A stretch of DNA of 64,000 nucleotides from Pseudomonadales bacterium (lineage in GTDB: Bacteria > Pseudomonadota > Gammaproteobacteria > Pseudomonadales > UBA7239), in the NCBI GenBank assembly GCA_028280345.1, contig JANQLY010000002.1:62001-126000 (forward strand). The letters are read 5' to 3'. Below, in pieces: positions 58,202-64,000 of this stretch (its first letter is position 1; each line of letters begins with the position of its first letter). The notes under the pieces were generated by a model. It had not been told where the DNA came from, did not search any database, and saw only the letters and a list, made by a program, of their open reading frames with translations. Position numbers and translations under genes: made by a program.

Positions 58202-60100
58202 CTAGCTGTTTGCGGATAAAGCGGCCAATAGCAAGCGCTTATATAACTCTTCCTTTAAGCCATCCGTTTTATCGAGTCCCATACGCCGCAAATGCAGAGC
58301 AAAACGTTCTTCATCGCTATCACTAACCGACAGGTTCTTGGCTAAATTTAACAATCGTCCGGGGCGGGCATTGGCTTTTAACCAGCCGAGCGCCTTGATC
58401 AGGGTTTGCTCCTCATGGCTAAAGTCACAGCCAAGCGGAAATTCTGCCAGATAACCCTGGGCACTAAACTGTTGATAGATGCTGTGCAAGCGGCCCGGAA
58501 AGTTATCCTGAAAGGCTTCGGGAATGCTGTAGTCTTCCTCGAGTTTGCCAGCGGCTTTGGCTTGCTCCATGAGTTCCTGCTGAAAGCGAGAGTCGGTGAT
58601 ATTGAGCATGGCTTTGATCACCTCTGCATCGCTTTTGCTGCGCAAATCGGCAATGCCGTATTCGGTAATCACAATATCGCGTAAATGCCGTGGAATCGTG
58701 GTGTGACCATAGTTCCAGACAATGGTAGATTCAGTGTTGCCATTATGGGTGCGTGTGGCGCGTAACATCAAAATCGAACGTGCATGTTCAAGTTCATGGG
58801 CTTGGGCGACAAAGTTATATTGTCCGCCGACACCACTTAATATACGACCGTCTTCGAGTTGATCAGAAATCGCAGCACCCATAAGGGTCATACTGAACGC
58901 GGTATTAATAAAGCGCGCGTATTGTCGCTGTTCGCGTTTCAGAGATTCATCGCCGCCTGAACTGTTATGCAAATGATTAACAAATGAGATATTGAGTAAA
59001 TCAATTTTCTCTCTGAGTTCTTGCGGCAACTCGTGTAAACCTTGGTAAAACGCCAGTGGGCCAAGGAAAAAGCCACCGTGAAATAAAATTTCGCGGCCCT
59101 GGCTATCGGTAACCGTGCGACGAATTACTTTCTCTTCGATCAGGCGCAGCAAACCGTAGGTAAACATTTCACTGCAACCGTACAACCCCTGGGCAAAGGG
59201 TTCGAGGCCACCATCCTTGTCAATGCAGTCCTGAAACTGTGTGCTGCCGATAGCTTTAACAAGGCGCTGGTAACTTGCATTGTTCTGCTCGCGCATCAGT
59301 GTGGCCGCAGCTACGGCGTCACCAATGGCACCAATGCCAATTTGCAGTGTGCCGCCATCCCTGATCAGGGTGGATGCATGTAGGCCGATACAGTGTTCTG
59401 CAATACTCACTGGCATATTGGGGGTGGAAAACAGAGCAGTCTGGCAGCGTTTGTCGTCGAGCAAGATATCAATGGCCTCGTCATCTATCACGGCATGATT
59501 TTCAATAAACGGCAGTTGTCGATTGACCTGGCCGATGACAATAATGGTCTCACCGGCTGCGCGGCGCTGTTCCAGCATGGGTAGCAGATCGAGAGTTACT
59601 TCCGGATTACAGGATAAGCTGTAGCGTTTCTTGCCGTTGCTTTCATCGACCGCGAGCATTTGCGCAATCACGTTACAGCCGCGGTTGTTTAAATCCCGCG
59701 CGGCGTGCGTATAGTTGCTGCTCATATAGTGTTGCTGGGCATAGGGATGCTTCAGTTCGGCACCGGGTTTAACAAAAAACTCATACACCGAGATATTTCT
59801 CGGTAACTCATTGCGCTGTGCAGCGCGAATGTAGTCGAGCTCAACGTAATCGCTATAGATACGATCTACAAATGGCTGCAAAAAACGTTGTTCGAGGCCG
59901 CTTTTGCCGACAGGCTTTGTCAGCGATAGTGCCGTATAGATTTCCAGCGAGATGGTGATATCGTCACACGCGCGTTTAAACAGCTCATTGACAAGCTGAT
60001 TGGGCTTGCCGAGACCGAGTGGGATACCAAGACGAATTTGCCGCTCGGTGCGCTTGATAATCTCGTCAGCAGTGGTGCGGACCGAGTTGTAGAACACCAT
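58202..60100 (-). CDS. Acetyl-CoA hydrolase/CoA-transferase family protein
   Basis: A 632-residue protein of the acetyl-CoA hydrolase/4-hydroxybutyrate CoA-transferase type. The start is the ATG at 60100, 4 bp past the stop of the upstream MaoC gene, suggesting coupling. Family blocks include LSLTKPVGKSGLEQRFLQPF, GGTLQIGIGAIGDAVAAA, SGVGGQYNFVAQAHELEHARSILMLRATR and NYGHTTIPRHLRDIVITEYGIADLRSKSDAEVIKAMLNI. Family members move CoA between acyl groups through a glutamyl-CoA intermediate. The exact substrates are unknown. Operon of three with MaoC and GlpD-like genes. Confidence 0.87.
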   Translation of the reverse strand: MVFYNSVRTTADEIIKRTERQIRLGIPLGLGKPNQLVNELFKRACDDITISLEIYTALSLTKPVGKSGLEQRFLQPFVDRIYSDYVELDYIRAAQRNELPRNISVYEFFVKPGAELKHPYAQQHYMSSNYTHAARDLNNRGCNVIAQMLAVDESNGKKRYSLSCNPEVTLDLLPMLEQRRAAGETIIVIGQVNRQLPFIENHAVIDDEAIDILLDDKRCQTALFSTPNMPVSIAEHCIGLHASTLIRDGGTLQIGIGAIGDAVAAATLMREQNNASYQRLVKAIGSTQFQDCIDKDGGLEPFAQGLYGCSEMFTYGLLRLIEEKVIRRTVTDSQGREILFHGGFFLGPLAFYQGLHELPQELREKIDLLNISFVNHLHNSSGGDESLKREQRQYARFINTAFSMTLMGAAISDQLEDGRILSGVGGQYNFVAQAHELEHARSILMLRATRTHNGNTESTIVWNYGHTTIPRHLRDIVITEYGIADLRSKSDAEVIKAMLNITDSRFQQELMEQAKAAGKLEEDYSIPEAFQDNFPGRLHSIYQQFSAQGYLAEFPLGCDFSHEEQTLIKALGWLKANARPGRLLNLAKNLSVSDSDEERFALHLRRMGLDKTDGLKEELYKRLLLAALSANS

Positions 60101-60104
60101 GGGA

Positions 60105-60581
60105 TCAACGAGTCTCCGCGAGGTCGACGGGTTTGATTGCGAGGTTGTCGATTTTTTGTGAAGGAGCAATGACTTCGGCAACACCCTGGGCTACCTTGTC
60201 ACCGTGCTGGTTGTTAACGACGCAGTCAAGGGTAACGAGTTTAACGCGGTCCCGTTTGTCGCTCACAGTGAGAGTCACCGTCAAGGTGTCACCGATTTTG
60301 ACCGGCTTATTAAATTTAAGGCTTTGGCTGCGATACACTGAGCCTGGTCCTGGTAATGTCATTGCAATGGCTGCAGAAATCAGTGCGCCGCTCCACATGC
60401 CGTGACCAATGCATTCGCCAAAATCTGTGGTGCGCGCATAGTCGCTGTCCAGGTGCAGGGGATTGAGATCGCCGGAGGTTTTGGCAAACAGTTTCACATC
60501 TTCTGCGCTGAGGGTTTTACTGAACTCACGGCTGTCGCCAATGGTAATGTCTTCAAACAGGGTGTTGCTAATCGTGGTCAT
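60105..60581 (-). CDS. MaoC-family (R)-specific enoyl-CoA hydratase-like protein
   Basis: A 158-residue hot-dog protein. The hydratase motif is KTSGDLNPLHLDSDYARTTDFGECIGHGMWSGALIS, giving the Asp-x4-His catalytic pair (SGDLNPLH) and the GHGM loop of PhaJ-type R-hydratases. The rest, FNKPVKIGDTLTVTLTV, is the usual second half. It lies 8 bp after the GlpD-like gene stop and 4 bp before the CoA-transferase gene, so all three are co-transcribed. Likely acts on acyl-CoAs in beta-oxidation or polyhydroxyalkanoate supply. Confidence 0.87.
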   Translation of the reverse strand: MTTISNTLFEDITIGDSREFSKTLSAEDVKLFAKTSGDLNPLHLDSDYARTTDFGECIGHGMWSGALISAAIAMTLPGPGSVYRSQSLKFNKPVKIGDTLTVTLTVSDKRDRVKLVTLDCVVNNQHGDKVAQGVAEVIAPSQKIDNLAIKPVDLAETR

Positions 60582-60589
60582 AAACGTTG

Positions 60590-62080
60590 TCAGGCAGTTT
60601 TTTGCTGAGTGATTTTTTGTTTAACGTAGTCGTCGATGCGCTGATGCTGCGCACTATCAAGAGAAAGCCCCTGGCGGGTGCGGCGCCACAGAATGTCGTC
60701 GGCGCAGGTAGCCCATTCCTGCTCGATAAGATAGTCAATTTCGCGGGCGTGCAGGTCGTTACCGAAGTGCTCGCCAAGGTCTTCAAGGCTGCGGCAGTCG
60801 TTGAGAAACTCATGGCACAGTGTGCCGTAAACCCGGGCATATCGTGGCAGGTAACTGGCATCAAGCCAGGGGTAGTTAAATGTTAGCTCTTCAATAAACT
60901 TATCGAGGTTGGCGTCGATGATATCGCCGCCGGGCAGCGGTTGCTGCGCGAACTCACGGTTCTTTTCGCAACCGAGGTAAGGTTTTAACAGTTCGACAGC
61001 TTTTTCCGATGAGTGGCGAAATGTAGTGAGGCGTCCGCCAAATAAATTAATCAGTGGAGCGTGGTTATCCGGTGCTTCAAGGTCGAGCACCACATCGTAG
61101 CTGATACGCGCTGCCGTATTGCCGATATCGTCGTAGGCAGAACGCACGGCCCAGAAATGGCGCACAATATCCTTGCGGTTGACCGGCTCGGAAAAGTAAT
61201 GGTTGACGGCGCCGAGCAAGTGCTCAATGGCGTTTTCAGTAAGCTTGTTGTCATCGGCCTGGGTATCGTCTTCAAGCACTTGCTCGTGGGAGCCAATCAA
61301 TGTGTAGTGTTGGCGGAATGGTAGGGCGTAGAGCAACTGTTTGTCTTCCATTTGCAGTGTGTAACCCTGCTGTTGGGGGTAGAGCTTCGGCAAAATAATA
61401 TGATCACCGCGCAATAGTTGCGCCTTGCAACGGGTACTGCTGGGCAGTGCATTTTGTAACAACTTGTTAGTGTCTTTTCCTGTGGTGTTCACCAGTGCGC
61501 GGCTGGTGATGATCTCGCCATCGGCGAGGCGAATCCGCCAGCTGTTGTCACTGTTGTTGCGTTCGGCGTGGCTGACCCGGGTGTAGGGGCGGATAACTGC
61601 ACCGTATTGTCTGGCGAGCAGGGCGTTGCTAATTACGAGGCGGCTGTCGTTAATCATACAGTCACTATAGGTCAGGCAGTCGCGAAAATGGGGCTTGAGC
61701 GGGCTGTTGTCGGTATCAAAAGCCGTCTCGTTTTTGCACTCTGACGGGCGCAGGGAGTTATACAAAAACAGGCTGGCACGCAGGCGGGTTTTGCTGCGTG
61801 TATCCGGATCGATGGGGATGGCAAAATCGACATGGCGCAACAGGTGTGGTGCACGGCGCGCGAGACTTGCCTGTTCGTGGAATGAGCGGCGCACGACATC
61901 AAGCTCGAGCTTGGCGAGGCTGTGAATGCCGCCGGAAATCAGTGAGGTGGTTCGTGATGAGGCGCCACTGGCGAGATCAGCCTTGTCACAGAGCATAACC
62001 TTAAGGCCGCGGCTTGCTGCCTCTGCGGCAATGCCGGTGCCATGGATGCCGCCGCCGATAATAAAGATGTCAATGCTCAC
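60590..62080 (-). CDS. glpD: GlpD-type glycerol-3-phosphate dehydrogenase (divergent signature)
   Basis: A 496-residue FAD-dependent, membrane-associated dehydrogenase of the GlpD family that passes electrons to quinone. The FAD motif is IIGGGIHGTGIAAEAASRG. The highly conserved HGGLRYLE motif after the FAD site reads SGGIHSLAKLE here, replacing the active-site Arg with His. Other blocks are normal: NTTGKDTNKLL, SHEQVLEDDTQADDNKLTENAIEHLLGAVN, FWAVRSAYDD, INLFGGRLTTFRHSSEKAVELL. It heads a three-gene unit with MaoC and CoA-transferase genes, which is unusual for glpD. The altered motif makes a different substrate possible. Confidence 0.8.
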   Translation of the reverse strand: MSIDIFIIGGGIHGTGIAAEAASRGLKVMLCDKADLASGASSRTTSLISGGIHSLAKLELDVVRRSFHEQASLARRAPHLLRHVDFAIPIDPDTRSKTRLRASLFLYNSLRPSECKNETAFDTDNSPLKPHFRDCLTYSDCMINDSRLVISNALLARQYGAVIRPYTRVSHAERNNSDNSWRIRLADGEIITSRALVNTTGKDTNKLLQNALPSSTRCKAQLLRGDHIILPKLYPQQQGYTLQMEDKQLLYALPFRQHYTLIGSHEQVLEDDTQADDNKLTENAIEHLLGAVNHYFSEPVNRKDIVRHFWAVRSAYDDIGNTAARISYDVVLDLEAPDNHAPLINLFGGRLTTFRHSSEKAVELLKPYLGCEKNREFAQQPLPGGDIIDANLDKFIEELTFNYPWLDASYLPRYARVYGTLCHEFLNDCRSLEDLGEHFGNDLHAREIDYLIEQEWATCADDILWRRTRQGLSLDSAQHQRIDDYVKQKITQQKTA

Positions 62081-62298
62081 CAGAGATTGAATTCCGTCCA
62101 GGGGTTAAACCAATTGCGAATTGCCAGTCTAAACCAATGGCTATGCTATTGCATCCGGTTGATTAATGTTAATGTAGGCAGTTCCACATTTTCCCATGTC
62201 AATCGGCTGTATCAGCGGTATTCATGATTAATACCCTATGGCGATGTCGGGAATAGGCGATAAACAAACGACAATCAGGATTTGACAGGATAAAGATT

Positions 62299-63990
62299 AT
62301 GGTTGATGCAGTGGGCGAGGTTGCGGCGCTACTTGATGCCAGGCGCAGTGAATTTGGTTTGCCCAATACCATTGATCCTCGTTCCGGTGGTTCCGGAAGC
62401 GATACGGTACTCGATGTGTTTGAGCGCGCTGTGCAGGGCTATGGCGATTTACCGGCTTTTACCTGTCTTGGTTGCAGTTTGACGTATCGTGAACTCGGTG
62501 AACGAGCCGCGGCATTTGCGGCCTGGTTGCAGCAGCAGAACAATTTGCAGCCCGGTGACCGTATTGCGATCCAGTTACCTAATATTTTGCAATATCCAGT
62601 AGCTGTATTTGGAGCGCTCAAAGCTGGACTTATTGTAGTAAATACCAATCCGCTGTACACAACGAGGGAAATGGAACATCAGTTTAATGATGCCGGAGCG
62701 AAAGCCGTGGTGGTACTGGCCAATATGGCAGACAAGGTTGAGGCCGTGTTGCCAGTTACCGGTGTAGAAACGGTAATTGTCACGGAGATGGCCGATCTGC
62801 ATCCCGGATTTAAGCGGGTGCTATTGAACTTTGCGGTTAAATACGTGAAAAAGATGGTGCCGGCCTATTCATTGCCGCAAGCGCACAGTTTTCGTGAAGT
62901 GTTGCAACAGGGGGCAGGTTTGAATTGTGAGCCGCATAGACCTGATGGTGATGATGTCGCGGTATTACAGTACACGGGCGGCACTACAGGCGTAGCGAAA
63001 GGCGCAATGCTTACCCATCGTAATCTTGTGGCGAATATGCAACAGGTAACTCCACTTATGGAGCTCGCGAATGTGGACGAAGGGGATATTTTTATTGCAC
63101 CACTACCGCTCTACCACATCTATGCATTTATGTTACACGGCATGGCGGGCATGGCCTGGGGTGGACACAGTGTGTTGATTCCGAATCCGCGGGATTTGCC
63201 AGCTTTTGTTAAAGAACTCGGCAAGTGGCCGTTTACTGTGATGGTGGGGTTGAACACCTTGTTTGTCGCTCTGATGAACAATGAGCAGTTCAAAGCGCTG
63301 AATTTTTCCAGTCTAAAATTGACTTTGTCCGGTGGTATGGCCTTGTCGGAGTCGGTAGCAAAGGAATGGCAGGCAATGACTGGCTGTTGTATTTCGGAAG
63401 GTTATGGCTTGACTGAAACCTCTCCGGTGGTGACGTTTAACCCCCCCGGGCATGAACAGCTCGGCTCTATTGGTTTGGCCTTGCCGGCGACTTATTTGAA
63501 AACAGTTAATGAAGAAGGGCAGATATGCGGTATTGATGAGCCCGGAGAATTGTGTGTCAGTGGCCCACAGGTAATGAAGGGTTACTGGCAACGTCCGGAG
63601 GCGACGGCGGAAACGATTGTTGATGGGTGGTTGTTAACCGGTGATGTTGCGGTGATACAGCCTGATGGTTTTGTGCGTATTGTGGATCGCAAAAAAGATA
63701 TGATCCTGGTTTCCGGTTTTAATGTCTACCCGAATGAACTGGAGAATACTATCAATGCCCACCCCGGTGTGCTCGAAAGTGCCGCAGTAGGGGTGCCCGA
63801 TGATCACAGTGGTGAAGTGGTGAAAATGTTTGTGATTAAAAAAGATCCGGCGTTAACCGAACAGCAGTTGCAGGATTATTGTCACGAAAATCTTGCCGGT
63901 TATAAGCGTCCGAAATATATTGAGTTCCGCGATGAGCTGCCAAAATCCAATGTGGGCAAGATTTTACGGCGCGAATTGCGAGAGAATTAA
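62299..63990 (+). CDS. fadD: Long-chain fatty-acid CoA ligase FadD
   Basis: Activates fatty acids to acyl-CoA via an acyl-AMP. The 563-residue length is typical. The AMP-binding motif YTGGTTGVAKGAMLTHRNL, the GYGLTETSPVV loop, TGDVAVIQPDGFVRIVDRKKDMI hinge and the C-terminal catalytic Lys in PKSNVGKILRRELREN are all present. AGGAT lies eight bases before the ATG. It is divergent from the GlpD-like operon. Could equally be called FadD-like medium/long-chain ligase. Confidence 0.95.
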   Translation: MVDAVGEVAALLDARRSEFGLPNTIDPRSGGSGSDTVLDVFERAVQGYGDLPAFTCLGCSLTYRELGERAAAFAAWLQQQNNLQPGDRIAIQLPNILQYPVAVFGALKAGLIVVNTNPLYTTREMEHQFNDAGAKAVVVLANMADKVEAVLPVTGVETVIVTEMADLHPGFKRVLLNFAVKYVKKMVPAYSLPQAHSFREVLQQGAGLNCEPHRPDGDDVAVLQYTGGTTGVAKGAMLTHRNLVANMQQVTPLMELANVDEGDIFIAPLPLYHIYAFMLHGMAGMAWGGHSVLIPNPRDLPAFVKELGKWPFTVMVGLNTLFVALMNNEQFKALNFSSLKLTLSGGMALSESVAKEWQAMTGCCISEGYGLTETSPVVTFNPPGHEQLGSIGLALPATYLKTVNEEGQICGIDEPGELCVSGPQVMKGYWQRPEATAETIVDGWLLTGDVAVIQPDGFVRIVDRKKDMILVSGFNVYPNELENTINAHPGVLESAAVGVPDDHSGEVVKMFVIKKDPALTEQQLQDYCHENLAGYKRPKYIEFRDELPKSNVGKILRRELREN

Positions 63991-64000
63991 TTTTGTTTGT

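Overview
This 64 kb window is chromosomal DNA from a Gram-negative gammaproteobacterium, probably a marine, Cellvibrionales-like heterotroph. That placement is an inference from gene content and order: bamA-skp-lpxD, prmB-aroC, leuCD, bifunctional mnmC, glpD/fadD, two soluble P450s and steroid-type lipid genes. No 16S gene is present to settle it. There is no phage, insertion sequence, integrase or CRISPR array. Genes are dense and most non-coding gaps are short.

Layout. 1-2377 is envelope biogenesis (end of bamA, skp, lpxD), meeting a convergent MFS gene where fabZ-lpxA-lpxB would normally follow. 3635-9744 (minus) is a surface-glycan or secondary-metabolite type set: a GT-C glycosyltransferase, a 50-residue DUF5989/SxtK-like protein, phosphoglucomutase, an SxtJ-like protein and a NodU/SxtI-type carbamoyltransferase. 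It is divergent from a lone cysC. 10.7-16.0 kb holds housekeeping and small genes (SDR, SRPBCC, lipoprotein, queD, orphan PAS histidine kinase, tRNA-Val, tRNA-Asp, YSC84-family protein). 16.1-27.8 kb is an exported-protein island: a four-gene minus-strand operon of three DUF11-type secreted proteins and a 1650-residue outer-membrane protein with an OmpA-like domain and a large predicted barrel, divergent from a 1112-residue lectin/Calx-beta/LamG/DUF11 protein. 27.9-29.4 kb is a P450 plus its ferredoxin. 29.4-29.8 kb holds two tandem copies of what looks like a small-RNA gene, each with the same 18-bp upstream dyad, promoter spacing and terminator. 29.8-33.6 kb: mnmC operon and an HMCES/YedK gene. 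34.3-35.9 kb: a BigR-like persulfide sensor with two YeeE/YedE sulfur transporters. 37.6-42.7 kb: a giant secreted protein with three seven-bladed FG-GAP propellers joined by calcium-binding repeats. 42.7-45.4 kb: an operon matching the steroid side-chain hydratase/aldolase set ChsH2-ChsH1-Ltp2. 45.7-49.6 kb: acyltransferase, spermidine-synthase-like, P450 and APC permease genes. 49.7-64 kb: lipocalin, meaB, folE, prmB, aroC, MFS, leuCD, a CoA-transferase/MaoC/GlpD operon and fadD.

How it fits together. Several loci point to lipid or steroid-like carbon use (two P450s, the ChsH/Ltp2-like operon, MaoC, CoA-transferase, FadD, GlpD, LLM oxidoreductase). Others point to elaborate surface decoration (carbamoyltransferase set, DUF11/OmpA island, FG-GAP protein). 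The most promising undescribed items are the tandem sRNA pair at 29425-29775 and the DUF11/outer-membrane operon at 16101-24081. Functions are read from sequence motifs only; no database search was run.
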